From: an uncultured Clostridia bacterium | GTDB lineage: Bacteria; Bacillota; Clostridia; UBA1381 | Assembly: GCA_934454745.1 (NCBI GenBank) | Contig: CAKSGP010000001.1 | Location: 1 to 37,779 of the forward strand | Direction of reading: 5' to 3' | Length of the DNA: 37,779 nt | Shown here: piece by piece, positions 22,870-31,969 of the stretch | Position numbering within the stretch: the stretch's first letter is position 1 | Layout: every line of letters begins with the position of its first letter | The notes under the pieces: model-generated | Database searches by the model: none | What the model was told of the DNA's origin: nothing | Seen by the model: the letters and a program-made list of their open reading frames with translations, nothing else | Made by a program: the position numbers and the translations under genes

Positions 22870-25812
22870 TTACTGATTCAGAAGAAATCGTCTTAACAAT
22901 GCGTCCTGCGTACCCTCTCCGGTCAAGTCAATAACACTGTTCGACTGATCGGCATTCTCATTTAAATAAACAAGATCGCATATATTTATATTTTCGTCCT
23001 TATTAAAGTCTCCCTGCTTATAAAACAAAGCGGTTTTGCCCGTGAAATCTATGTTAATAATATCAAGATCATCGCTTGTATTTATCGACATAATATCTGA
23101 AACCGAAAGACCGTTTGCAAGTGAATTAAAGTAGAATTTAATTCTGCTGAAGGATAATGTTTTTGAAACCGGAATCTTTACCCATCCCTCAAAGTTTTCA
23201 GGCAAGCAAATCATTCCGTCAGTTGAAACGCCTATCCATCCCTGCCTGTTCGTTGCATACGCCTTAACGTTTGACATATCTCCTACCGAAAGGGTAAATT
23301 TGCACTCTCTTTCGGTTTTTATATAAAGCATTATGGCTCCGCCCTCGGCAACGGTTCCTTTTGCGTTAATAGTTGAGTAAACAACATTGTTTTCATTTGT
23401 AAATACACCGTTTGCCACGCTGACATTACCGGTCACCTTTTCTGTAACCGTAGGAATATTGCCGTTTACGCCCTCATAGGAAGCTCCGTTTATAAAATGG
23501 GTGGGTGCAACCGTTGTAGCCGCCGATATATCGGAAAAAGTAACTGTGCCGACATCCATAGCCGCAGTCAAAACAGTAAAGTCATTAAATTTTGTAAAGG
23601 CACCGTTCGTTGTACTGTCATTTAAACAACCCGTATCACTGTAAATTGATGTAAGCGGAATTGATACTAAGCCCTCAAAACCTTTCGGAATGGTTATGGG
23701 AGCAATTGTTCTTCCCCACAGCTTATATTCTGTGTTTCCCGTGGATTTTTCCATCCATTTATCGGCGCAGTTGTCTAATAAATAGTACGGTTTATTTGGG
23801 GCAGTCAAGAAAAGATTGCTGCCGGTAACAAACTTATAATCGTCCGCAGTATCATTCTTCACATAAAACATTATTGAGCCGTTTTTAGTTAAAGCCATTT
23901 CATTACTCTGAACATAATAGTGCTGTGTTTTTGTAGTGCCGTCATAACTAATCTCACCGGATGAATTTGCCTGCTCTGTTCTTTTCTGTGTTGCAGTAAG
24001 GGTTGCGGTTTTTCCGCTAACCGAAATTGCAATATTTGATTGATTAAGATTAGAAGTCTGATAAATACCGTAATCCGAGGTCCGCTCTGTCTTGACTGCA
24101 GCAACCGTATCCGCTGCGGCAAACGGAAAATCGCCGCCGAGTGCTATTGAATTTGTGCTTACAAACACACTGTTGTTTAATGCCTCAGTATTTACAGCCG
24201 GATCTATATCGTCTATTAAAGTGAAATCGCCTATAACGAGGCTTCCGGCTTTGTCGCCCAAATTGTAAACAGAAAATCTAAGATTTTTAAGCTCTGTTAC
24301 ATTTGTTCTTAAAGAATTTGCAGGCAGCATAACCCAACCGGTAAATTCTGCCGGCAATGTTAAATAACTGCTGTCTGATGATAAATTTTGTACTGAATTG
24401 TAACCGCTGACTGTGGTTACAGACTTTTTCCACACAGCTTCATTAGCATTATAAGTATAATATTCTTTATTTGTACCGATACTGTACCAATTAAAAAGAA
24501 TATTAAAGTTGATTTCTTCCGTTGCGTTTTTATGATTTACATAAAACAGCAAAGCCTTATCAGTTGAATCCTGTGTAAAACCATTAGAGGCAAACAAGGT
24601 ATTACCGCTCATCATGGTCTGATAACCGCTGGCGCTGCTGAATTCAAAGCGACCTCTGCCCTCGCTTAATTGAGAAACTGAAATTGTGTTTAAATTTGAG
24701 TTAGTAAAGCCTGTTATGGTAAACGGAGTTGCAGAAAGCTTGCTGCTTCCAAGTAATTCGGCAGACTTATCTTCACCTACTGTAACGCAGTAAGAGCTGT
24801 TGTTTCCTTTATAATATTGGGCAAGCTGTTCTTCTTTTCCGACAATATCATAAAAGCCGTCGTATGAGTTCGTAAAACCGTCAAAAGAAAGAGAATTTGC
24901 AAAATAGCAACGGTTTTCGGCAAAATTGTAAGTTGTTGAGTTTACCTTTATTCCCACAGAATTTTCCACAGTATTTATATCTGCCGAAACAGTCATTAAA
25001 TTTGAAATTTCAATTACATTTTCGGTTGTAATCTTATCAAAATACAAATTGACTCTGTGCATATAGTTGCAGTTTGCAATAGCGGTTTTATTAACAAGCG
25101 TATCGTTGGGTATATATACCCAACCCTCAAAGCCTGCCGGAATAGTTATTGCTTTAGATGTTGATTTAGGACCTACACCGAGAGTAACATCTTTGTCAGA
25201 CCTAAACCATTTATCAGTACCGTCGGTAAGGAAAAGTGCCGTACTGTCTGCCATGGCAACATAACCCTGCGCATAATTTTCGCCGTTAAGCTTGATATTA
25301 CCGTTTTCATCAAATCCTACTGTTTGAAGTTCTGTGTAAAGCTTCGTTTCCTCTGCTGTTTTTCCAAGCTTAATATAGAACATAAAACCAACATCTTGTT
25401 GACTCAAATCAACAAGACCATCTAAGCCACTAAAGGTTGAATTATTATTTACAGAAGCAGTATAAAAGCACCTATAAATTGCTTGGTTTTTATAGGCTTC
25501 CACCGCATAAGCGTCAGCTATACTGTTTCCGTATTGCGGATTCCATGTGTAGGTTAAACGGTCGGAGGGAAGCGACTTCACAAGCGGCTCCTGATCGTTA
25601 TCTGCTGTATAATGTTCACCGAGGGTGGCTTTACCAGCAGAGAACGATCCTGCCTGCGGAAGTTGTGAACTTGAATATGAGCCCGATACTATATTGATGT
25701 TTTTTCCTTGAACAACCGCAGGTTCATTCTCTGCCATGGCTCCGATAAATATTTGCGAAACTAAAAGGAGTAATGCTAATAAGATTGCCGTTGATTTTGT
25801 GGTTTTTTTCAT
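22870..25812 (-). CDS. Secreted four-repeat CBM-like protein with C-terminal dockerin-like domain
   Basis: 980 residues. Signal peptide at 1-27 (cleavage near AMAEN). Four units of the same repeat as in the giant protein follow, with xxFExW motifs starting near 227, 489, 711 and 872. The last ~45 residues resemble a type I dockerin: GDFNKDENINICDLVYL has Ca-binding positions Asp935, Asn937, Asp939 and Asp946, and a shortened second half DLTGEGTQDALLRRFLL ends the protein. The second loop lacks the spacing of a full EF-hand, so binding may be asymmetric. A dockerin implies docking on a cohesin scaffold; no cohesin is visible in the window. No catalytic domain is seen. It sits between the DUF5696 gene and the giant protein gene. 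Confidence 0.82.
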   Translation of the reverse strand: MKKTTKSTAILLALLLLVSQIFIGAMAENEPAVVQGKNINIVSGSYSSSQLPQAGSFSAGKATLGEHYTADNDQEPLVKSLPSDRLTYTWNPQYGNSIADAYAVEAYKNQAIYRCFYTASVNNNSTFSGLDGLVDLSQQDVGFMFYIKLGKTAEETKLYTELQTVGFDENGNIKLNGENYAQGYVAMADSTALFLTDGTDKWFRSDKDVTLGVGPKSTSKAITIPAGFEGWVYIPNDTLVNKTAIANCNYMHRVNLYFDKITTENVIEISNLMTVSADINTVENSVGIKVNSTTYNFAENRCYFANSLSFDGFTNSYDGFYDIVGKEEQLAQYYKGNNSSYCVTVGEDKSAELLGSSKLSATPFTITGFTNSNLNTISVSQLSEGRGRFEFSSASGYQTMMSGNTLFASNGFTQDSTDKALLFYVNHKNATEEINFNILFNWYSIGTNKEYYTYNANEAVWKKSVTTVSGYNSVQNLSSDSSYLTLPAEFTGWVMLPANSLRTNVTELKNLRFSVYNLGDKAGSLVIGDFTLIDDIDPAVNTEALNNSVFVSTNSIALGGDFPFAAADTVAAVKTERTSDYGIYQTSNLNQSNIAISVSGKTATLTATQKRTEQANSSGEISYDGTTKTQHYYVQSNEMALTKNGSIMFYVKNDTADDYKFVTGSNLFLTAPNKPYYLLDNCADKWMEKSTGNTEYKLWGRTIAPITIPKGFEGLVSIPLTSIYSDTGCLNDSTTNGAFTKFNDFTVLTAAMDVGTVTFSDISAATTVAPTHFINGASYEGVNGNIPTVTEKVTGNVSVANGVFTNENNVVYSTINAKGTVAEGGAIMLYIKTERECKFTLSVGDMSNVKAYATNRQGWIGVSTDGMICLPENFEGWVKIPVSKTLSFSRIKFYFNSLANGLSVSDIMSINTSDDLDIINIDFTGKTALFYKQGDFNKDENINICDLVYLNENADQSNSVIDLTGEGTQDALLRRFLLNQ
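24231..24738 (-). repeat. 508-bp segment shared with the giant repeat gene (copy 2)
   Basis: Partner of 20501-21008 with a constant offset of 3730 and no indels. It encodes unit 2 of the dockerin protein (about residues 361-537). Confidence 0.9.
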
Positions 25813-25837
25813 AAAAACACATTCCTTTCATAAAAAA

Positions 25838-28012
25838 TTATTTAAAGATTTTGTAATCTAAAGGCGCGATATTTTGATTTTCAAACTCAATTTCCTCATC
25901 ACTGTAGTTGCATACGATTCGCCAACCGTTTTCATATTCGGTAACACTCAGATCGCCGATATACTTATGGTCGGAAATTGCCTGATTTGCAAGCGTTGAG
26001 TGTATTTCCTTATAATCTGCGGTGTATGCAGTCATATTGTTTAAAAGAGAATCTACTTTTGAATTATAAAGGAAGTTTAAACGCGTATTTTTAAGTTCAT
26101 ACGGATCGCACCCCGTAACAGCATAGGTTGCGGACACGCCCTGTTCAAACGCCTTAAGTGCATACGCAGCTGTTTTGCTCTCGAAATTTACCGGCTCCGA
26201 TGAAAGCTTAATATACGAATGAAAAACCATGGCATAAAACGGAACGCTGTGGCTTTCTATTGAAAACCCGCTTGATTCAAGCGGTATGCCGTAAAGCTCG
26301 TCTGCCGCTCCCGCTATACAGGCATTCCCGGATTCAAGTGCAACGGAAATGTTACTCTTTTTTATATTTTCCATAGCTTTGATAATTGAATTTAGATAAG
26401 CTCCGCGGGTAACTCCCTTATCAGAGGAAAAGTCGCTTAATAGCTCTTCACCATAATGCTCAAGAACTATACCGGTGCCTTTCGGGATTTGCTTCAAAAG
26501 TCTTTTTAAAAGCTTTTGCTGATATTGTGCCGTATAAAAAGACCATGAGCCTTGATCTGCATTCCATTTTCCGTCTGACGACCTACGATAATGCTGCTTT
26601 ACTACGGTTTGATTAAGGCTGCTCATATAATCTTTAAATCTAAAGAAATCGAACGACCTGCCGTAAGAACGTTCGGTATTATATACCGTATAAACATTAT
26701 CGGCGCCTGCCAACCTTTTAAACGAGTTGTATCCCTTGTTTCCTCCGAGATTTGAAATATATTTCTCGCTTGTTATCGTTTTCGCTCCATAGCCGCCGCT
26801 CAAAAAACCGTAAAGAAAGAATGATGGGGCTGCTCCTCCGGATTCGGTAAGAGCCTTATACAACACGGTAAGGTCGTTAAAATCGGTAATTTTTTTAACC
26901 GAAGTAACGGGTATCCCCAAAACCACTTTTTTTTGCGGTACGGCGCCGAATGCCATAACAGACACCGCAGGAACGGCATCGTCTGTTTTATTTCCCAACA
27001 CCTTAGTTTCAGCAAGAAAATCTCTGTAGGTTCTTGCCATACCGCTGTAATTTGCATTTTCTCCGGAAAGCATATACAGTCTTACGGTAGGTTGAACGCC
27101 TATTGGTGCCGATTGAATTATATTAAGCGTGCGCTCGCCGCCGGAGCTGCTTTGAATGCCGGTCAAATCGTGTTCGCGGTAAACATACTTACTGCAAACG
27201 GTAAGCGCATTTTCAGCCATTTCGGCATTGATGTCGGCGTAAACATCTCCTGAGGTAATCACGGCAAAAAGCGCTGAATCATCTTTTACAGCACCGTAAA
27301 CCGGCAGCAAGGCTTTTTTGGCATCGGTTATAATAGGTGAAATAATATCCTGACAAGGGTCGCTACCGTAAACGTGTGCGGAATATGTGTCCTTTCGCGA
27401 AACCGAATCAGAGTAATTTATTACTGCTCCGCTGCCATCCGGAATAAATACATATCCATTCTGATCATTTGAACCGTACATTAAATTCGGCAACAATTCG
27501 ATATCAGTTATCTTGCTTTTTCCCTTTTCAGTCACTTCTGAGTAAACAATCGATATTTCTATGTAAGAATCTTTAAGTTTTACAGTAATAGGTACCGAAA
27601 ATCCGGTGCTTTCCGATTGAAACGAGAAGATAGTTTTTATTCCGTTTTTAATTTTTTTAATTTCAAAACCGGTTTCTCTGCTCGGTGCCTGAACAGTTGC
27701 TTCAATACCGTCATCCGCAGTATATGTTACACCTATTATTGAGGAAAACTTATCGGCGTCTGCAGTATTCACATTTTCCGGAAATGCTGTCCATCTATGC
27801 CCTGTTTGCTTATCAATAAGTATTATATTAGCGGTTTTAACATCAACGTAAAGTGCAGCCGAAGAATTATCCGCAATACCCATATATCCTGATAGGTCTA
27901 CCTGTAAGTCATATGGCTTTACTTGTTCCTTGCCATCTGCAGAAATATTTAAGATTGCCGAAGAGATTAATAACATTAATATACAAAGCAAGGATATAAG
28001 TTTAACTTTCAT
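25838..28012 (-). CDS. DUF5696 family exported protein
   Basis: 724 residues. Signal peptide at 1-25, then a beta-rich N-terminal half: YVDVKTANIILIDKQTGHRW, FIPDGSGAVINY and the family-like LLPVYGAVKDDSALFAVI. The second half (PAVSVMAFGAVPQKK, FFLYGFLSGGYGA, GIVLEHYGEELLSDF, FYAMVFHSYIKLSSEP) looks like a TIM barrel, so a glycosidase-like role is possible, but no activity is known to me. I place it in DUF5696 by recall of these motifs. Such genes occur beside YIP1, NHL and CUT1 permease genes in Bacillota, exactly as here. The ribosome site is GGGGGTGG, and 19 bp separate it from the YIP1 gene. Without a lipobox or membrane anchor it is presumably secreted or wall-associated. Confidence 0.82.
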   Translation of the reverse strand: MKVKLISLLCILMLLISSAILNISADGKEQVKPYDLQVDLSGYMGIADNSSAALYVDVKTANIILIDKQTGHRWTAFPENVNTADADKFSSIIGVTYTADDGIEATVQAPSRETGFEIKKIKNGIKTIFSFQSESTGFSVPITVKLKDSYIEISIVYSEVTEKGKSKITDIELLPNLMYGSNDQNGYVFIPDGSGAVINYSDSVSRKDTYSAHVYGSDPCQDIISPIITDAKKALLPVYGAVKDDSALFAVITSGDVYADINAEMAENALTVCSKYVYREHDLTGIQSSSGGERTLNIIQSAPIGVQPTVRLYMLSGENANYSGMARTYRDFLAETKVLGNKTDDAVPAVSVMAFGAVPQKKVVLGIPVTSVKKITDFNDLTVLYKALTESGGAAPSFFLYGFLSGGYGAKTITSEKYISNLGGNKGYNSFKRLAGADNVYTVYNTERSYGRSFDFFRFKDYMSSLNQTVVKQHYRRSSDGKWNADQGSWSFYTAQYQQKLLKRLLKQIPKGTGIVLEHYGEELLSDFSSDKGVTRGAYLNSIIKAMENIKKSNISVALESGNACIAGAADELYGIPLESSGFSIESHSVPFYAMVFHSYIKLSSEPVNFESKTAAYALKAFEQGVSATYAVTGCDPYELKNTRLNFLYNSKVDSLLNNMTAYTADYKEIHSTLANQAISDHKYIGDLSVTEYENGWRIVCNYSDEEIEFENQNIAPLDYKIFK

Positions 28013-28031
28013 TTATCTACCACCCCCTTGC

Positions 28032-28736
28032 TTAAAGCCGGCGCACAATAATTTCACGGATTATATTCATAACAAAACTATATATTTGTTGGTAAATGCT
28101 TACAAATAAAAGAAGTAAAAATACAAAACAAACTATTATCAGTAAGGTCGCAAATACCGAAAATACTGTTTTTGTAACCGTATACTGATGAACCACCATC
28201 AATCCTAAAAATATAAGTATCACCGTCCATGCCAAACCGAAAAATGAAAAGAAGTTATAAAAGGTTGCCTCGGTTGTGGTAAATACATATGAAAGCACTA
28301 TATTCAAAGAAGTAAAAAGTATATACGGCAACAAAGAATACGTTAATGCAATCCAAATATCCCCCATACTTCCCTCACCGTCAACAAGGGTGCTTGTTGA
28401 CCAATTGCATATTGTGAAAATGAGCAGTGCGCCGATAGAAATTGCAAAAACGGTAAATAGGCTTACACCGTCATTGCCGCCGGGCATAAACAGATAGCCG
28501 GTTGCAGTTTGTTGCAAAAGTCTTACAATGAAAAAAAGTATTGCCATGGCATTAGCAATTATCATTGAGGATTTACCCTCATATTTCAAGTCGTTAAATG
28601 TCTCAATAGGATGAAAAAAAAGTTTGAAAGGATAAAGCAAAAACGACTTATGCCACCGAACAGGTGCTGTCTCTCTGCTGGTAATGCCCACAATTTTGTA
28701 TTTCAATGCTTTTATAAAAAGTTTTGTGTTTTTCAC
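28032..28736 (-). CDS. YIP1 family membrane protein
   Basis: 234 residues with about five membrane helices (near 62-77, 95-118, 130-152, 163-185, 190-215). The pre-helix segment LLYPFKLFFHPIETFNDLKYEG is typical of bacterial Yip1-domain proteins in sugar ABC loci. The function is unknown; co-occurrence with CUT1 permeases and the DUF5696 and NHL proteins suggests an accessory membrane part of the import or surface machine. It lies 16 bp after the NHL gene and before the DUF5696 gene, all in one operon. Confidence 0.82.
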   Translation of the reverse strand: MKNTKLFIKALKYKIVGITSRETAPVRWHKSFLLYPFKLFFHPIETFNDLKYEGKSSMIIANAMAILFFIVRLLQQTATGYLFMPGGNDGVSLFTVFAISIGALLIFTICNWSTSTLVDGEGSMGDIWIALTYSLLPYILFTSLNIVLSYVFTTTEATFYNFFSFFGLAWTVILIFLGLMVVHQYTVTKTVFSVFATLLIIVCFVFLLLLFVSIYQQIYSFVMNIIREIIVRRL

Positions 28737-28752
28737 CGGACATTTCTCCTTT

Positions 28753-30183
28753 CTATTCAGATAGTTTCTTTCTGATCCACCTTATTATAAATATTATTAT
28801 AGCAAGTGCAGAAGCCCCACCGACAATTAAAACGACAAAATGATTTTGAACAAACTCTTTTCTGTATTCATTAAGTGCAAGTGAGTAAAAATATGTATCT
28901 CCGCCTTTTTCAAGATATTCCATTGCAAGTTTATATTCACCAAGATGATACTTTGATCTTCCCAAGCTGCAATATGCAAGAGGAAGGTTGCTATTGGCTT
29001 CTAACAACTCCTGCCATATCTGCTCAGACTCAATATATTCGCACCGTCTGTAATACTCCATTGCTTCAAGCAGCTTTTGCATATATTCGGTAGGAGAAAA
29101 CACCGTAATACTTCCTTTGATTTTGTCAAGAACAAGATAGCTTTCACCTATCTTTTCTATTGCGGAAATTTCCGAAAACTGCCCGTCACGGTCGCCCAAG
29201 CCGCCGAAAATCGCCATAAGGTTACATTCTTGGTCATAAAGAAACAGTCTGCCTGTTTGCCTATCGGCAACCAATATATTACCGTTAATATCGCAATTAA
29301 TATCTACAAATGTAGTGTTCTTATATGCCGACTGATAATCGCCGTATACTGTTTTACCGGAATTGGCAGAGGCAAACGTCAAAGTATTGGTTCCGGCAGA
29401 ATTAAGGCATTTTATATCCTGACCGGCCGCAACATTTTGTGAGGTGGCGTATATAAAGCTATCTTTGCCAAGACAAATATTACTATACGGAGCCGGCAAT
29501 TGCTTTGCAACGCCTTCTTTCTGTTCATCTGTAAAAAAACTTTTCAACAAAGAGAGCAGAAAGGTTTCAAATGTTGCCTCAACTTGATTGGGCGCAAAAA
29601 AATTCTTGAATTCATTATTCTCGTCAAACCGCAAAATACCCTGATAAATTGCAGACGAAGAAATCAGAATGTTATTGTTTTTATCAAGAATTATTTTTTC
29701 AGGCTGAAAAACAAAATTCTCATTTACCGAAACCATATTTGCGCCCGTGATATAACGAACAATTTCATTACCGGAATTCACAGAAATTGCACGGGCATTG
29801 CCCGTATCGCAAATATAGACCATTCCGTCCTCAGCATAAACCCCCATAGGATTTGAAAAGGTTTCAAGTCCATTTCCGCTTACTCTTTCAATTGTTCTGA
29901 TATGTTCAAATTTTTGATTTAAAACAACGATGCGGTTATTTCCCGTATCGGCAATATAAATTTGATTGCTCTTGTCAACAAATATATCTGACGGTGAATT
30001 TAATGCGCCTATTCCAAAATCTGTGCCGTAATAAACGGCAGCTGCGGTATACGTTTCAGGAGCAGGTATAGACTCGTTATTTTCGTCATATTGATAATTC
30101 AGCGGTGAAGGAAGTGCGCTTAAGGTTAAAGAACCTGTACAGATAATAACCGCTGCAATATAAGCGGTAATTTTCTTAAACAA
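28753..30183 (-). CDS. NHL-repeat/TPR membrane-anchored protein
   Basis: About 476 residues. A TTG at 30183 has an ideal GGAGGAG site six bases upstream and yields a clear signal peptide (FKKITAYIAAVIICTGSLTL), so it is preferred over the ATG at 30216, which overlaps the permease stop and has no ribosome site. NHL blades follow: SPSDIFVDKSNQIYIADTGN, NPMGVYAEDGMVYICDTGNA and several weaker ones, predicted to form a beta-propeller. Two TPR-like helices (YIESEQIWQELLE, AYCSLGRSKYHLGEY) precede a C-terminal membrane helix and basic tail. Orientation: propeller outside, short tail inside. It is probably a scaffold or sensor for the transporter; no enzyme motif is seen. Confidence 0.85.
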   Translation of the reverse strand: MFKKITAYIAAVIICTGSLTLSALPSPLNYQYDENNESIPAPETYTAAAVYYGTDFGIGALNSPSDIFVDKSNQIYIADTGNNRIVVLNQKFEHIRTIERVSGNGLETFSNPMGVYAEDGMVYICDTGNARAISVNSGNEIVRYITGANMVSVNENFVFQPEKIILDKNNNILISSSAIYQGILRFDENNEFKNFFAPNQVEATFETFLLSLLKSFFTDEQKEGVAKQLPAPYSNICLGKDSFIYATSQNVAAGQDIKCLNSAGTNTLTFASANSGKTVYGDYQSAYKNTTFVDINCDINGNILVADRQTGRLFLYDQECNLMAIFGGLGDRDGQFSEISAIEKIGESYLVLDKIKGSITVFSPTEYMQKLLEAMEYYRRCEYIESEQIWQELLEANSNLPLAYCSLGRSKYHLGEYKLAMEYLEKGGDTYFYSLALNEYRKEFVQNHFVVLIVGGASALAIIIFIIRWIRKKLSE

Positions 30184-30215
30184 ATCAAATCTCCTCCTTT
30201 TGCTTTTTATAATCA

Positions 30216-31064
30216 TTATTCTTTAATACCTGAATATGCCATTGTTTCAACAACTTTACTTTGACTGAATATGAACGATATCATAGGCGGAAGCATCAAT
30301 ATCACCGAAATTGCAGCCGAAACACCCGCACGATCAATTCCGGCAGATGTTAATTGGCTCATCATTGTCGGTAAGGTTTTAAGTGATTCATCAAATATAA
30401 ACTGACTGCCCGTTGCATTCCACTGACTTATAAAGGTAAGAATAGCCAATGTAACCCATGCAGGCTTTACCGACGGAAAAACTATCTTAAAAAAGATACC
30501 CAATTCACCGCATCCATCTATTCTGGCAGCCTCTATAACATCGTTCGGGAATGAGCCGATAAATTGCATTACCAAGAACACTCCGAAAGATCCGCCGAGA
30601 GCCGGAAAAATCAGTGCCATATAGGTATTTATTATTCCGGTTTTCGCCATAAGGATATATTGCGGAAGCGCTGTTACCTGCGTACTGAAAAGAATGGCAA
30701 ATACAATAAGCTTATGTATTACATTTTTCATCGGAAACTCGTGTTTTGCAAGCGGGTATGCAGCCATAGACGCCAAAACAACATATAATGCCGTCGTTGC
30801 AATTGAGACAAATACCGTATTAAATATATACCTTTCCGTAGGTACCGTAGCCTGCGACTGCAATGAAATGATATCCACAAAGTTGTTGATCGTAGGATTA
30901 TAGACTATAAATCTTGGCGGAAACAGATATAACTCACTTAAGGGTTTAAAGGCGTTTATAATGGAAAAGTAAATAGGTAATGCGGTAAACAAACCCATTA
31001 TAAACAGCATCAATGAAACTGCTATATTACCTCCTAATGAACGGTTCAGGCGTTTTTTACTCAT
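30216..31064 (-). CDS. CUT1 carbohydrate ABC permease (MalG/LplC type)
   Basis: 282 residues, about six membrane helices. The EAA loop that docks the ATPase reads EAARIDGCGELGIFFKIVFP. It pairs with the permease encoded just upstream (31073-31969, gap 8 bp) as the inner-membrane channel of a sugar importer. The ATG has a GGTGGG site. Its stop overlaps the upstream ATG candidate of the NHL gene (TAATG). No ATP-binding subunit is present in the window, so a shared MsmX-like ATPase elsewhere must drive it. Confidence 0.93.
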   Translation of the reverse strand: MSKKRLNRSLGGNIAVSLMLFIMGLFTALPIYFSIINAFKPLSELYLFPPRFIVYNPTINNFVDIISLQSQATVPTERYIFNTVFVSIATTALYVVLASMAAYPLAKHEFPMKNVIHKLIVFAILFSTQVTALPQYILMAKTGIINTYMALIFPALGGSFGVFLVMQFIGSFPNDVIEAARIDGCGELGIFFKIVFPSVKPAWVTLAILTFISQWNATGSQFIFDESLKTLPTMMSQLTSAGIDRAGVSAAISVILMLPPMISFIFSQSKVVETMAYSGIKE

Positions 31065-31072
31065 TATCCCAC

Positions 31073-31969
31073 CTAATCCTTTCCCAAGCTTCTAAGCGCC
31101 CTGTTGATTACCGTCCAGGAAACCACCATTATAATAAACAGCACTACTGCCGTAGCAGAAGCATAACCAAGCTCAAGGCGAGTATTTCCATAGTCCTCAA
31201 TATGCAACAACAAAGTATGCGTCGAATAATCGGTACTTGGGTTTCCGGTAAGTGCTGCCGGCACAGAGCCTACTGCAAAAGAACTTGAAATTGTAAGAAC
31301 AGCACCTATAAGAAGCTGCGGAACCATCTGCGGAAGGGTTATATACCACAACTCTTGCCAACGATTGCGCAAACCGTCTATTGCCGCCGATTCAAACAAT
31401 GATTTATTAAGAGACTGAAAACCTGCGATAAAGGAAAGAAAGCTTGTTCCCATGCTCATCCAAAGAATAACCACTATTACAACATAAAAATTATAATTAG
31501 GGTCGGTAAGCCACTGTACAGGACTCTGCAATATTCCTGTACTCATAAATATGCTGTTCAAAAGACCATACGAGTCATCGCTGAATACATATGTCCACAT
31601 TACGTATATACTTCCTGCCAAAGAAGGTGAATAGAATAGAAAAGTAAGAATAGGTTTTGTAATCTTGCCGGTCTCATTTATAAACCAAGCCATAACGAAA
31701 CACAAAATATATCCTAAAGGTCCGGTAATAACCGCAAACAGCAGAGTATTCGCAAGTGATTTTACAAAAATTTCATCTGCAAGCAAAAGCCTGATGTAAT
31801 TATCAACACCCACAAACTGTGGTGTTTGAAGCATATTAAAATCTGTAAAGGATATCACTACCGATATTGCTATTGGAATAAGGGTAAAAAACACAAAGAA
31901 TACAAACCAGCATCCAAGCATTAAATAGCTTGCACCGTATTTGCGACCGAAATCGCCTATTTTTTTCAC
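31073..31969 (-). CDS. CUT1 carbohydrate ABC permease (MalF/LplB type)
   Basis: 298 residues with about six membrane helices and an EAA loop, FESAAIDGLRNRWQELWYIT. The GTG start at 31969 overlaps the TGA of the solute-binding gene (GTGA) and has GGGGG about ten bases upstream, so translation is coupled to the receptor gene. It forms a heterodimer with the permease at 30216-31064. This is the second permease pair in the operon; the other is at 34666-36559. Confidence 0.93.
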   Translation of the reverse strand: MKKIGDFGRKYGASYLMLGCWFVFFVFFTLIPIAISVVISFTDFNMLQTPQFVGVDNYIRLLLADEIFVKSLANTLLFAVITGPLGYILCFVMAWFINETGKITKPILTFLFYSPSLAGSIYVMWTYVFSDDSYGLLNSIFMSTGILQSPVQWLTDPNYNFYVVIVVILWMSMGTSFLSFIAGFQSLNKSLFESAAIDGLRNRWQELWYITLPQMVPQLLIGAVLTISSSFAVGSVPAALTGNPSTDYSTHTLLLHIEDYGNTRLELGYASATAVVLFIIMVVSWTVINRALRSLGKD

